64,000 nucleotides of DNA from Amphritea sp. (GCF_016744155.1 NZ_JADGEW010000018.1:25004-89003), one strand, 5' to 3'; counted from the first letter of the stretch, positions 27,139 through 35,977 are shown. Notes: generated by a model from the sequence alone, not told the origin. Made by a program: numbers and translations.

Positions 27139-28077
27139 ATGCTTCAACCTCAACAGTTCTATCGTAATTTAAGCCGTACCGCTTTTTTCCTTCTGTTTCT
27201 GATTGCTCCGGTAACTAACCTGTTTCGCTATGACCTGACTGAAGGGCACTTTATTCTGTTTGGACAGTCATTGGGATTAGGTATTGATCAGGCTATCGCG
27301 GGAGTTGCGGGTACGGATGCCGCTTTTCAGATCCTGATACGGGTGTTGCTGCCGATCGTCATACTGGTTGCTGCCGGAATCTGGATAGCTGCTAAGTATG
27401 GTCGTCTTTATTGTGGCTGGTTATGCCCACATTTCTCAGTGGTAGAATTGATCAACGGGCAGATGCAGAAGCTTATTGGTCGGCCAACTATCTGGGAAAA
27501 GGGGAGTAAACCCCATAGTGCGGCAGCCTGGCTGATGCTGATCTGTAGCAGTACGTTGATGGCGCTGGTTTGGTCGGTGGGTTTACTCGGTTATCTGGTA
27601 CCACCATTGGAACTGTATCAGGACTTGCTTCATTGGCAGCTAGGCGGTGGCAGAGCCTTGTTTGTCAGCGTTGCGACATTGGTGTTTTTGAGCGATTTCC
27701 TGTTTGCTCGTCACCTGTTCTGCAAGTTTGGTTGTGCCCTGGGGGTGATGCAGAGCCTGCTCTGGATGGCTAATCCTAAGGCGCTGATGGTGAGTTTTGA
27801 CAGTAAGCGGGCAGATCTGTGTAAAGATTGTAACAGCGCCTGCGATGCAGCCTGTCCAATGCGCTTGCCGGCGCGTGGAATCAAGCGTCGAAAGTTTACC
27901 TGTACACAATGCAGCGAATGTATTCATGCCTGCAATGAGGTTCAGAAAGATAACCCCGACGGTGGATTATTACACTGGACTCCTGGAGATCAGTATCGGG
28001 ACCCGGACAAGGATCGGATGATTCCAGCAATCAATATTCAAAGCCACAAAAAAGAGGACGATGATGAACGCCGTTGA
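27139..28077 (+). CDS. Membrane polyferredoxin in nor cluster (NapH/CcoG/NosR-like)
   Basis: This 312-residue integral-membrane iron-sulfur protein has five or so helices. NapH-type cysteine motifs are YCGWLCP (about 94-100) and FCKFGCALG (about 194-202). Two [4Fe-4S] ferredoxin motifs follow (CKDCNSACDAACP and CTQCSECIHAC) in the C-terminal part. Relatives (NapH, NosR/NosH, CcoG) move electrons from quinol or help mature metal centres. It sits between norCB and norEF and overlaps norE by 17 bases, so it belongs to the NO-reductase system. Whether it is an electron donor or an assembly factor is inference. Confidence 0.78.
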   Translation: MLQPQQFYRNLSRTAFFLLFLIAPVTNLFRYDLTEGHFILFGQSLGLGIDQAIAGVAGTDAAFQILIRVLLPIVILVAAGIWIAAKYGRLYCGWLCPHFSVVELINGQMQKLIGRPTIWEKGSKPHSAAAWLMLICSSTLMALVWSVGLLGYLVPPLELYQDLLHWQLGGGRALFVSVATLVFLSDFLFARHLFCKFGCALGVMQSLLWMANPKALMVSFDSKRADLCKDCNSACDAACPMRLPARGIKRRKFTCTQCSECIHACNEVQKDNPDGGLLHWTPGDQYRDPDKDRMIPAINIQSHKKEDDDERR

Positions 28078-28657
28078 AATACCGCCGTCCGTAACGCTGG
28101 AAAAAGAGATGCCGGGCGATTTTGCAGTCTGGTTGTTTATTATGGCGGAACTCAGTGTGTTTGCGCTGCTGTTTATCCTCTATGCCATCACCCGGGCGCG
28201 CTTCCCTGATATGTTTTCCGAGGGCCAAGCGAATATCAATATCAATGCTGGGCTGGGTAATACTCTGGCGTTGCTGACCAGTAGTTATTTTGTGGTGGCG
28301 GCACAGCAGGCCCTGCTCAGGAATCTACCGAAAAGAACGGTATTGAATATTGTTCTGGCGCTGCTGAGTGGTTGTGTTTACTTGACGATAAAAGGCTATG
28401 AGTATCTGCATGTTGCCGAGCTTGGCTTTGGCCTGAGCAGTAATGATTTCTACTTTTTTTACTTCGGTCTTACTGCGTTTCATATGTTCCATGTGATTCT
28501 GGGGATGCTGGTGCTGATAGTCCTGGCGGTTAAAGTTGCCAAGGGTAGTTATCATGCTGAGCGCATGAATGAGTTTGAAAGTGGTGCTTGCTATTGGCAT
28601 ATGGTGGATCTTCTATGGTTGATCCTGTTTCCATTGATTTATGTGCTGCACGGCTGA
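28061..28657 (+). CDS. norE: NorE, cytochrome c oxidase subunit III-like
   Basis: The 198-residue protein has five membrane helices and the subunit III family pattern: PGDFAVWLFIMAELSVFALLF near the start, then FHMFHVILGMLVLIV and the C-terminal YWHMVDLLWLILFPLIYVL. NorE is an accessory protein needed for full NO-reductase activity in Paracoccus. It has two ATGs in a row (28061 and 28064) after GAGGACG; either may serve. It is followed by norF after 6 bases. Confidence 0.88.
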   Translation: MMNAVEIPPSVTLEKEMPGDFAVWLFIMAELSVFALLFILYAITRARFPDMFSEGQANININAGLGNTLALLTSSYFVVAAQQALLRNLPKRTVLNIVLALLSGCVYLTIKGYEYLHVAELGFGLSSNDFYFFYFGLTAFHMFHVILGMLVLIVLAVKVAKGSYHAERMNEFESGACYWHMVDLLWLILFPLIYVLHG

Positions 28658-28663
28658 GGTTAG

Positions 28664-28942
28664 ATGATGAGTAGGGTTTTCAAATCAAAATTTGCCGGGC
28701 TGAAATTAATCCTGTTGTGGTTGCTATTGTTAATATTAACCATGGCTACCGCCCTGATGGCTGAGCCCTATACTGTGACTATTGGGCTGGTGGCGATTGT
28801 GCTATTGGTTACGGTGGTTAAAGCAAAAATACTAGTGGATTCATTTATGGGGCTGAGAAATGCTCCACTTTTTTGGCGAGTCATGTTACTGGCGTACGCA
28901 CCTGTGCTGGGGGTGATCATCACCCTGACCTACGCCTTTTGA
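28664..28942 (+). CDS. norF: NorF, small membrane protein (subunit IV-like)
   Basis: The 92-residue protein has three helices and resembles prokaryotic cytochrome oxidase subunit IV-type proteins (VVKAKILVDSFMGLRNAPLFWRV is cut here as VVKAKILVDSFMGLR). NorF accompanies NorE in nor clusters and supports NOR activity or assembly. It lies 6 bases after norE and 20 before norQ. The assignment rests on size, topology and position. Confidence 0.8.
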   Translation: MMSRVFKSKFAGLKLILLWLLLLILTMATALMAEPYTVTIGLVAIVLLVTVVKAKILVDSFMGLRNAPLFWRVMLLAYAPVLGVIITLTYAF

Positions 28943-28962
28943 AGAATGATAGGAGTTAGAGT

Positions 28963-29781
28963 ATGAGTGCTGTTACTCAGCTGGATAAGAAAGAGGAATT
29001 ACCGTTCTACGAACCTCAGGGTGATGAGATCGAACTCTTTATGCATGCCTATGAGCATAAATTGCCGGTATTGATCAAAGGGCCGACCGGCTGCGGTAAA
29101 ACCCGCTTTATTAGCCATATGGCGGAGAAACTGAATCTGCCGCTCTACACCGTGGCCTGTCATGATGATCTGAGTGCTTCTGACCTGGTCGGACGTCATT
29201 TGATTGGTGATGGCGCGACCGTATGGAGTGATGGTCCCTTAACCCGGGCCGTGCGAGAAGGCGGTATCTGTTATCTGGATGAAGTGGTCGAAGCGCGCAA
29301 AGATACGACGGTGGTGATTCACCCGCTTACCGATGACCGGCGAATCCTGCCGATCGACCGGACCGGTGAAATCCTGCATGCCCCAGACAACTTCATGCTG
29401 GTGGTCTCATATAACCCGGGCTATCAGAATTTGCTGAAAGGGATGAAGCCTAGTACCCGCCAGCGTTTTCTGTCGATGAGCTTTGATTACCTGCCGGCCC
29501 CGGCCGAAGTTGAAGTGCTAATCAACGAGACCAACGTGGATAAAGCGATGGCCCAGCGTCTGGTAGTGTTGGCAAATACCCTTAGAGAACTGAAAGATCA
29601 GGATCTCGAAGAGGGCGCCAGTACTCGTCTGCTGGTATACACAGCTACTTTGATTAATACCGGCTTCGATCCGGTTAAGGCTTGTCGGGCAGGCATGATC
29701 GAGCCGCTGACGGATGATCCGGATATCGTTGCCGGGCTGATGGAGCTGGTACAAGCTGCCTTTGGCAGCGCGGAAGCCTAA
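28963..29781 (+). CDS. norQ: MoxR-type AAA+ ATPase NorQ
   Basis: NorQ works with NorD to insert the non-heme iron into NorB. The 272-residue AAA+ protein has Walker A GPTGCGKTRF (about 42-51), Walker B GICYLDEV (about 102-109), sensor motif VVSYNPGYQ and the lid domain at the C-terminus. A GGAGTT ribosome-binding site precedes the ATG. NorD is encoded 81 bases later. Confidence 0.94.
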   Translation: MSAVTQLDKKEELPFYEPQGDEIELFMHAYEHKLPVLIKGPTGCGKTRFISHMAEKLNLPLYTVACHDDLSASDLVGRHLIGDGATVWSDGPLTRAVREGGICYLDEVVEARKDTTVVIHPLTDDRRILPIDRTGEILHAPDNFMLVVSYNPGYQNLLKGMKPSTRQRFLSMSFDYLPAPAEVEVLINETNVDKAMAQRLVVLANTLRELKDQDLEEGASTRLLVYTATLINTGFDPVKACRAGMIEPLTDDPDIVAGLMELVQAAFGSAEA

Positions 29782-29794
29782 GTCTCTAAGCGAT

Positions 29795-29819
29795 AGGGCC
29801 CTTTAAGATTAAAGGCCCT
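29795..29819 (+). other. Hairpin between norQ and norD
   Basis: AGGGCC (29795-29800) plus TTTAA pairs with TTAAA plus GGCCCT (29814-29819), with one bulged C and a 2-base loop. There is no T tract. It probably modulates RNA stability or read-through into norD. Confidence 0.55.
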
Positions 29820-29835
29820 GTCACCGGAGAGGTTA

Positions 29836-29856
29836 ATGAATCAGTTGTTGGAGTAG
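29836..29856 (+). other. Six-codon mini-ORF in frame with norD
   Basis: ATG AAT CAG TTG TTG GAG TAG follows a strong ribosome-binding site (GGAGAGG) and is in the same frame as norD, whose own ATG comes two codons after the TAG. The mini-ORF's GGAG also serves as norD's binding site. It is either a coupling leader or a relic of a longer norD start lost to an amber codon. Confidence 0.5.
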
Positions 29857-29862
29857 CCCCCG

Positions 29863-31728
29863 ATGGAAGAGCAGGTAGGTCAGATATGGGACCGCTTAAT
29901 TACCCGTGTCGCAAAGCAAGGCTACGCGAAAGCAGCGGTGACCCTGGATCAGGTTAAGGGCCCACTGGGTGTGTTTTTCCGAGCGCTGGGGGGCGATAGT
30001 GCGCTGCGTGTCACTGCGACAACAGCGACCCTGCATAAAGCGCGTAGAAACTGGCTGCAGCGGGTTGCGGGTAGTGGGCGTAAGGTGGAGCTGGCCTGGC
30101 AAGATGAAACTTGCCTCTACTTGCCGGCTCAGCTCGACGTGTTTCCTGATCGGCAGCTTAACCGCGATCTGTATTTCTGGCTGGCAGCAATGGCCGGGGC
30201 CCGGGTTCCGGCGGAGGTCCATCAGAGTCGAAACTGGATTGTCGATAATCAGCAGCGAACCTTGCACACCCTGAGACAATTTCAGGGGCTACACCCTCGC
30301 TACCTATCACTGGTGCAGGCATATATTGCCCTGCGACCCGAGCCTGAAAGACTTAAACCTGAAGCGGCAGCGATGGAGCAAGCGATACAGCAAGCGCTGA
30401 TTCAGCCAGGCTCAGTAACAGCATTGCCGGAAGCCCGCTTCGCACCTGATCCTGTAGCTTTATGGCTGCACCCTGATCCGCCGCGCAGTGCTGGACTACT
30501 CAATTCCGATGATGCTCAGGATCGCAATGCATCTAAAGGTCAGACTCGGCAAACACAGCAGCGCCGCCGCCAGGCTGAGCGAGTTGAAAAGCCAGAAGAG
30601 CAAGGTTTTACGATGGGGGTGCGCCATGAAGCCGATCTGTTTTCGTTTGCTGAGTTTAGCAAGATGGATCGGGCAACAGATGAGGAAGATAATCTGGATC
30701 AGGCTGAAAATATCGCCAATGATATCGATAAAATGTCGGTAGCCCAGGATAACACTACGGTTGCCAGTCGTATAAAATTTGATCTGGATCTGCCTTCAGA
30801 GCAGGAAGACGATATCCCTCTGAGTGAGGGGGTGTTGTATCCCGAATGGGATTTCAAAAAGGATCAGTTGTTACCCAACCAGTGCCGGATCATCCCGATG
30901 ATGAGTCGTAATGCGGTCGATTGTGAACTCCCTGATCATCTGCAAAAGCCCGCCCGCCGGTTACGTCGGCAATTTGAAAGCTTATCGGCCCGCCCGCAAT
31001 GGATTCGCGGACAGTATGAAGGAGATAAACTCGATCTGGATGCATACCTCGACTATCGGGGAGCAATTGCCAGCAGTGGTTCAGCCCATGCGGGAGATCC
31101 CCGGCTGTACTATCAAAAGCGTCCATTGATCCGGGATATGGCGTGCCTGTTACTAGCTGATCTGTCGCTTTCGACGGATGCCTGGGTAAACGATACCAGC
31201 CAGGTAATTGATGTAATACGGGACTCTGTACACCTGTTTGCCGAGAGTCTGCACGCCAGTGGTGACCAGTTCGCCATCCATGGTTTTTCTTCCCGCCGGC
31301 GTGAACATGTCCGGTTTAATTGTATTAAGGATTTTAACGAAAATTACGATGCCAGAGTGCGTGGCCGGATTGCGGATATCAGCCCCGGGTTTTATACCCG
31401 GATGGGTGCTGCAATCCGCCATGCGACTGACTTGCTAGGTAAGCAGCCAGCCCAGAAAAAGTTATTGCTATTGTTGACCGATGGCAAACCCAATGACCTG
31501 GATCGTTATGAAGGACGCTACGGTGTGGAAGATACCCGTAAAGCGATTCTCGAAGCCCGTAACCAAGGATTAATACCTTTCTGTATCACTATCGACGAAG
31601 AGGCAAATCAGTACCTGCCGTATCTTTTCGGACATCAAGGCTATACTTTTATTCGTCAGGCGGAGCAGTTGCCTAAGCGTTTGCCACAATTGTATATGAC
31701 GCTGACGGGAAAACTGCTAGGCGGGTAA
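29863..31728 (+). CDS. norD: VWA-domain protein NorD
   Basis: NorD partners NorQ in maturing nitric oxide reductase. The 621-residue protein has a long N-terminal region and an acidic central stretch (about 225-320). The C-terminal von Willebrand A domain (about 420-615) carries the metal site DLSLST (MIDAS, DxSxS) and the strand LLLLTDGKPND. The start at 29863 gives MEEQVGQIWD. An in-frame upstream ATG is blocked by a TAG. It is the last structural gene before dnr. Confidence 0.92.
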   Translation: MEEQVGQIWDRLITRVAKQGYAKAAVTLDQVKGPLGVFFRALGGDSALRVTATTATLHKARRNWLQRVAGSGRKVELAWQDETCLYLPAQLDVFPDRQLNRDLYFWLAAMAGARVPAEVHQSRNWIVDNQQRTLHTLRQFQGLHPRYLSLVQAYIALRPEPERLKPEAAAMEQAIQQALIQPGSVTALPEARFAPDPVALWLHPDPPRSAGLLNSDDAQDRNASKGQTRQTQQRRRQAERVEKPEEQGFTMGVRHEADLFSFAEFSKMDRATDEEDNLDQAENIANDIDKMSVAQDNTTVASRIKFDLDLPSEQEDDIPLSEGVLYPEWDFKKDQLLPNQCRIIPMMSRNAVDCELPDHLQKPARRLRRQFESLSARPQWIRGQYEGDKLDLDAYLDYRGAIASSGSAHAGDPRLYYQKRPLIRDMACLLLADLSLSTDAWVNDTSQVIDVIRDSVHLFAESLHASGDQFAIHGFSSRRREHVRFNCIKDFNENYDARVRGRIADISPGFYTRMGAAIRHATDLLGKQPAQKKLLLLLTDGKPNDLDRYEGRYGVEDTRKAILEARNQGLIPFCITIDEEANQYLPYLFGHQGYTFIRQAEQLPKRLPQLYMTLTGKLLGG

Positions 31729-31806
31729 AAAAACGCGATTAGTCTGGCTGTTTAGAAAACTCAGGTTATGATGGGTCTTTTTTTAATCGGCACGGGTGAA
31801 TTTGTA

Positions 31807-32490
31807 ATGCAAGAAACCAGACTGCAGACAATTGTAGGTGATAACTTTCTGTTTTCTTCACTGACAGATAAGGCGAAGGAAAGCCTGTGTCAACATTGCC
31901 GCATTATCAAACTGAAAAATGATGAGACCCTGTTTCATCAGGGGGGCGAAGCAAATAGCTTTTATATTGTGCTGGAAGGCAATATCAAGTTATTCAGGAT
32001 ATCCCCCGGCGGTCAGACCAAGGTGATCGAAGTGATCAAAAAAGGCGGGGTCTTTGCCGAAGCGCTGATGTTTATGGATCTGACTCAATATCCATTGAAT
32101 TCGGCTGCAATGGGGGTTTGTGAAGTACTCTCGATCCCGAATCAACTGTATAAAGACACCTTGTTAGGCGACCCTCAGTCTGCACTGAAAGTGATGGGGA
32201 ATATGGCCGTTAAACTGCATCGCCGGATTAACGAAATTGAGATTCTGACGCTGCAGAATACCCGTCACCGATTGGGTAATTACCTGTTTGGTCTGGCGCC
32301 AGACCCCGCTGCAAAGCAGTGTGTAGTACAGTTGCCGATGGCAAAACAGTTGATTGCTTCCCAGTTAGGCATGCAGCCAGAAACCTTCTCCCGAATGATG
32401 AAAGAGATGAAAAATCAGGGGCTGATCGAAGTGAATGGCGCTGAAATTAAAGTGGATGATCTGCAGGGATTGAGGCAGTTTGGGCACTGA
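31807..32490 (+). CDS. dnr: CRP/FNR-family regulator DNR
   Basis: This 227-residue regulator has an N-terminal cyclic-nucleotide-type sensor domain (about 10-130), a dimer helix and a winged helix. Its recognition helix QPETFSRMMKEM holds the E-xx-SR residues that read TTGAT half-sites. It lacks the N-terminal cysteine cluster of FNR, as expected for NO-sensing DNR, which uses heme. I set the start at 31807 (MQETRLQTIVG), preceded by GGGTGA, giving the same length as P. aeruginosa DNR; an earlier ATG at 31768 is less likely. It probably activates norC through the site at 25128. Confidence 0.88.
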   Translation: MQETRLQTIVGDNFLFSSLTDKAKESLCQHCRIIKLKNDETLFHQGGEANSFYIVLEGNIKLFRISPGGQTKVIEVIKKGGVFAEALMFMDLTQYPLNSAAMGVCEVLSIPNQLYKDTLLGDPQSALKVMGNMAVKLHRRINEIEILTLQNTRHRLGNYLFGLAPDPAAKQCVVQLPMAKQLIASQLGMQPETFSRMMKEMKNQGLIEVNGAEIKVDDLQGLRQFGH

Positions 32491-32496
32491 GGATAG

Positions 32497-32541
32497 AATA
32501 GGCTCAGAGTAATTATAAACGTTACTCTGAGCCTATTTATT
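32497..32541. terminator. Strong terminator after dnr
   Basis: AATAGGCTCAGAGTAA (32497-32512) pairs perfectly with TTACTCTGAGCCTATT (32522-32537) around a 9-base loop and is followed by TTATTC. A 16-bp stem this long may act in both directions; the lipoprotein gene ends on the other side at 32598. Confidence 0.85.
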
Positions 32542-32597
32542 CAACTAAACGGCTACTGATAAGGCAGTTCGGCTTGAGCTACTTGTTATAACTGCGA

Positions 32598-33071
32598 CTA
32601 GGTTTTCCCTGATTTAATATATGTGGCAATTTTATCTGCATGCTGTTCTATTAGACCTCTGGCAGACCCTGTTGCTGTGGGGTTTTTTGAAATAACTTGT
32701 AACTTACCAATGATTTCATCGCTTTCAGCATCTTTTATTATTACAGTGCTTGTAATATTGTCTGATCCGGCCATAACGCCCGCAAGTGCCCTGGCAGCAC
32801 CGTGGCGCATATAATAATTTGTAAATGTAATTTCAATTTTTCTACTACCTTTATCAGAAAGATTAAGCCCTAGCTGATTGAGCTTTGAATCTAACCTGGC
32901 TTCAAAAATAGCCATACCATTGGTTGTTACATTTGCCTTATCAATTATTTCATGGTCAAAGGAGTCAGAAGTTTCATATGTATAGCTTTGATCAACGGTT
33001 AGTTCTGTTCCTGCGCAACCGACCAAAAAGATAATACCTATTGCAACCACAGCATGTTTAATGTTCTTCAT
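32598..33071 (-). CDS. Small lipoprotein, DUF4410-like
   Basis: The 157-residue protein has a signal peptide and lipobox FLVGC (Cys at about residue 19). The rest is a soluble domain with RKIEITFTNYYMRHGAARAL and a GSDNITSTVII strand, which resembles DUF4410-type lipoproteins of unknown function. The gene is clearly more AT-rich than its neighbours and stands alone between two unrelated units, which suggests later acquisition. AAGGAAAT precedes the ATG. A (GTGC)6 repeat lies about 50 bases upstream of the start. Confidence 0.72.
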   Translation of the reverse strand: MKNIKHAVVAIGIIFLVGCAGTELTVDQSYTYETSDSFDHEIIDKANVTTNGMAIFEARLDSKLNQLGLNLSDKGSRKIEITFTNYYMRHGAARALAGVMAGSDNITSTVIIKDAESDEIIGKLQVISKNPTATGSARGLIEQHADKIATYIKSGKT

Positions 33072-33122
33072 TATATTTCCTTAATAATTTAGAGGATAAA
33101 TTTGTAGTTATAATAATTTTAA

Positions 33123-33148
33123 GTGCGTGCGTGCGTGCGTGCGTGCGT
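33123..33148. repeat. Tetranucleotide microsatellite (GTGC)6
   Basis: Six perfect GTGC units plus GT, 26 bases. It lies just upstream of the -10-like TATTAT of the lipoprotein gene (minus strand, 33115-33110) and directly abuts a plus-strand TTGACA. Perfect tetranucleotide repeats slip during replication and are a known basis of phase variation. Confidence 0.9.
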
Positions 33149-33149
33149 T

Positions 33150-33179
33150 TTGACACTGCAGAGACGAGGCTGGTATATC
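33150..33179 (+). promoter_or_regulatory. Promoter-like sequence next to the repeat
   Basis: TTGACA at 33150-33155, 18-base spacer, TATATC at 33174-33179. This is a good sigma-70 match, pointing to the plus strand where no protein gene follows for over 4 kb. It may drive a short RNA or be fortuitous. Confidence 0.45.
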
Positions 33180-33395
33180 ATTTGAACAGAAAGAGTCTTT
33201 CTGAAATACATCGTTTTTCATTCCCTGAAAACACGCAAGCACGGTTTGCTGTGTTGTGATGGCACGCTTTGTCGCTGGCCATATTTCCTGTCTGACAGAT
33301 AATGCATCAGAGCAGGGCGATATTCCAGTAGCAAACCCTGGAAAAATTACTTTTGGTAGCGAAGGCCTGACTGACTTTTCTGATGAGAACGTCTG

Positions 33396-34019
33396 TCAGG
33401 CTTCCTTGTGATTAAACAGAACCGCTTGTTTAATCGCGATAGCGAAAAGCGGCAGGGTAGCAGCTAATAATAGCGGGTATAGATAGCTGTTTTCCGGCAG
33501 GCTGTTCGGCATCAGCGCACCGGGGCCAGCAATTAGCAGGGTGATAGCCATATTGATGCCGGCGAGTAGATTGGCCTTCTGTAAAGCTTTCTCTTTGGTC
33601 ATCAGGGCTGCGAGTAGCATAGTGGCCGAAACGGCGACAGCGATGATCTGAGTGTAGAGTTCGCCATGTTCCATTCGGCGCAGTAACTCAAACAGGGCAA
33701 ACAGGCCGATTAGCCAGCGCCCCCAGGCAGCACGCTCCCAGTGGTTGTTGCGAGTACTTACTAACATTACGGTGGCCAGCAGCGGCAAGGCTGCATAATA
33801 AGCCAGGTTAGCGAATATCCGCTGTAGGGTTTCAATATCGTTACCGGTTTGATTGAGCAGTAGCTCAGCTAACGCGGAAAGCGCGATAAAGAGGGCAGAT
33901 AAAGCGCCCGCTTGCAGGGTTGCCCGGGGCGCATCCGGTAGTCGTTGCGCACTCTTTTGTAGCTGTAAAGCTGTAAAGAGTGCGCCGATTATCAGTGCGC
34001 CTAACGCGAGACTGAGCAA
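33396..34019 (-). CDS. Unknown multi-helix membrane protein
   Basis: The 207-residue protein has seven or so hydrophobic helices and short loops (MLSLALGALIIGALFTALQL at the start). I do not recognise a family. It begins 5 bases after the hemL stop, so it is co-transcribed with hemL and perhaps thiE. No catalytic motif is visible. Confidence 0.68.
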   Translation of the reverse strand: MLSLALGALIIGALFTALQLQKSAQRLPDAPRATLQAGALSALFIALSALAELLLNQTGNDIETLQRIFANLAYYAALPLLATVMLVSTRNNHWERAAWGRWLIGLFALFELLRRMEHGELYTQIIAVAVSATMLLAALMTKEKALQKANLLAGINMAITLLIAGPGALMPNSLPENSYLYPLLLAATLPLFAIAIKQAVLFNHKEA

Positions 34020-34024
34020 TCGAC

Positions 34025-35314
34025 TTACTCCGCTGCTAGCTTGGCAAATACCCGGCCAGCTGCTTCGATGGTGGCGTTGATATCGTCTTCTGTATGGGCT
34101 TGAGACATAAAGCCTGCTTCAAAGGCAGAAGGCGCCAGATAGATACCCTCTTCCAGCATGCCGTGGAAGAAACGGCCGAACTTATCCGCATCGCACTTCA
34201 TCACCTGATCAAAACAAGTAACCTCTTTTTGATCAGTAAAGAACAGACCGAACATGCCGCCCACCTGATTGGTGGTGAAGGGGACGCCGTGCCGCAGCGC
34301 CATCGCTTCGAAACCCTGAGCCAGTAGCTCAGTTTTCGCGCTGAGCTGTTCGTGAAAACCTTCTTCTTCAAGGGCGTTGAGCATGGCTAAGCCTGCTGCC
34401 ATGGCCAGAGGGTTACCTGACAAAGTACCTGCCTGATAGACCGGGCCTAGTGGTGCAATATACTCCATGATCTCCCGTTTACCACCGAACGCGCCTACTG
34501 GCAGTCCTCCGCCGATAACTTTGCCCAGGGTAGTCAGATCCGGGATTACGCCGTAATGCCCCTGTGCGCCGGTCAGAGAGACCCGGAAGCCGGTCATGAC
34601 TTCGTCCAGAATCAGTACGGTGCCATACTCATCACAGATCTCGCGTAGCCCTTGCAAAAAGCCTGGTACCGGTGGAATGCAGTTCATGTTGCCAGCGACC
34701 GGCTCAACGATGATGCAGGCGATCTCTGAACCCGCCTCAGCAAACGCCTGACGGACATTGTCCAGATCGTTGTAGGTCAGGGTAATTGTATGTTCTGCCA
34801 GACTGGCGGGTACACCCGGGGAGCTTGGCTCACCCAACGTCAGCATGCCAGAACCGGCTTTTACCAACAGCGAGTCAGAGTGGCCGTGGTAGCAGCCTTC
34901 AAATTTAACGATTTTGTCCCGGTTGGTGTAACCGCGCGCCAGACGAATAGCGCTCATGGTCGCTTCCGTACCGGAATTAACCATCCGTACCAGATCCATA
35001 CCCGGCATCATATTACAGACCTTATCGGCCATATCTATCTCAATGGCGGTGGGTGCACCGAAGCCAAGACCTGAATCCATGACGCCACGCACCGCATCCA
35101 TCACAGCTGGATGCGCATGGCCCAGAATCATCGGGCCCCATGAGCCGATATAGTCGATATAGCGCTTATCATCTTCGTCAAACAGGTAGGCCGCTTCACC
35201 CCGTTTAAAGAAGATAGGCGTGCCGCCTACCCCTTTAAAGGCACGTACCGGTGAGTTAACACCACCTGGGATATGGACCTGTGCGGCCTGGAATAACGAT
35301 TCTGAACGGGACAT
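34025..35314 (-). CDS. hemL: Glutamate-1-semialdehyde 2,1-aminomutase HemL
   Basis: HemL converts glutamate-1-semialdehyde to 5-aminolevulinate, the C5-pathway entry to heme. The 429-residue PLP enzyme has [15 protein letters not shown] near the N-terminus, the Ser/Gly loop [16 protein letters not shown], the Asp of [10 protein letters not shown] and the PLP lysine in [17 protein letters not shown]. Length is normal. It lies 33 bases after thiE in the same direction. Heme made here supplies the oxidases encoded elsewhere in the window. Confidence 0.97.
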   Translation of the reverse strand: MSRSESLFQAAQVHIPGGVNSPVRAFKGVGGTPIFFKRGEAAYLFDEDDKRYIDYIGSWGPMILGHAHPAVMDAVRGVMDSGLGFGAPTAIEIDMADKVCNMMPGMDLVRMVNSGTEATMSAIRLARGYTNRDKIVKFEGCYHGHSDSLLVKAGSGMLTLGEPSSPGVPASLAEHTITLTYNDLDNVRQAFAEAGSEIACIIVEPVAGNMNCIPPVPGFLQGLREICDEYGTVLILDEVMTGFRVSLTGAQGHYGVIPDLTTLGKVIGGGLPVGAFGGKREIMEYIAPLGPVYQAGTLSGNPLAMAAGLAMLNALEEEGFHEQLSAKTELLAQGFEAMALRHGVPFTTNQVGGMFGLFFTDQKEVTCFDQVMKCDADKFGRFFHGMLEEGIYLAPSAFEAGFMSQAHTEDDINATIEAAGRVFAKLAAE

Positions 35315-35347
35315 GTTGGGCTCTCTTAAATTCGTGTCGTAAACGGA

Positions 35348-35977
35348 TCAGTTGAATAGGTTGTCAAACTGTCCGGCCTGGGCGCAAATATCATCACTGG
35401 CAAATAGACTGTGTATCGCAGCGATCATATCGGCTCCGGCGGTAATTACCTGATCAGCATTATCCATATTAATGCCTCCAATCGCTACTACCGGGATGGG
35501 TAGCGTTGATCTGGCTTCGCTGAGCAGGCTTATTGGCGCGGGGGTAGCGTCGGGCTTAGTGCTAGATGGAAAGAAAGCACCAAAGGCGACATAGTCAGCA
35601 GTTTGCTGACAGGCGTTAACAGCCAGTTCCAATGAACTATGGCAGGTGTTGCCAATAATCGCTGCAGCGCCGAGATACTTCCGGGCCTGGCTAACATTAC
35701 CGTCACTCTGGCCCAAGTGAACACCATGGGCGTTACTGGCTTTGGCTAATTCAATATCATCATTGATCAGCAGTGGACGTTGAAACTGATCGCAGAGGTC
35801 TACCAGCGCGAGAGCTTGTGCCAGTCTTTGCGTTTGATTATCTGATTTATCACGGTATTGAACGATTTTGGCCCCGCCCCGCAAGGCTTGTTCGACCTGA
35901 TATAGCATTGACTCTGTGGTGCGCATCAAGGCGCTATCGGTAATGGCGTAGAGGCCCTGTAGTTGAAATTCTTTCAT
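35348..35977 (-). CDS. thiE: Thiamine-phosphate synthase ThiE
   Basis: ThiE joins the thiazole and pyrimidine parts of thiamine. The 209-residue TIM barrel shows GLYAITDSAL, IVQYRDKSDN, LLINDDIELA, GVHLGQSD, FGAFFPSSTKP and VVAIGGI in the family order. It is followed by hemL (33 bases), an order also seen in Pseudomonas. No thi-box riboswitch was recognised upstream, where the ClC gene ends 44 bases away. Confidence 0.94.
   Translation of the reverse strand: MKEFQLQGLYAITDSALMRTTESMLYQVEQALRGGAKIVQYRDKSDNQTQRLAQALALVDLCDQFQRPLLINDDIELAKASNAHGVHLGQSDGNVSQARKYLGAAAIIGNTCHSSLELAVNACQQTADYVAFGAFFPSSTKPDATPAPISLLSEARSTLPIPVVAIGGINMDNADQVITAGADMIAAIHSLFASDDICAQAGQFDNLFN

Larger units (their letters stand above)
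33072..33395. other. Non-coding gap around the tetranucleotide repeat
   Basis: 324 bases with no credible gene. From left to right it holds the AT-rich 5' region of the lipoprotein gene, the (GTGC)6 repeat, a plus-strand promoter-like sequence (33150-33179), and a small hairpin CAGAAAG/CTTTCTG at 33187-33203. A dyad over the stop of the next gene (CCTGACTGAC near 33366 with GTCTGTCAGG near 33391) is its probable terminator. A short plus-strand RNA is possible. Confidence 0.5.
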
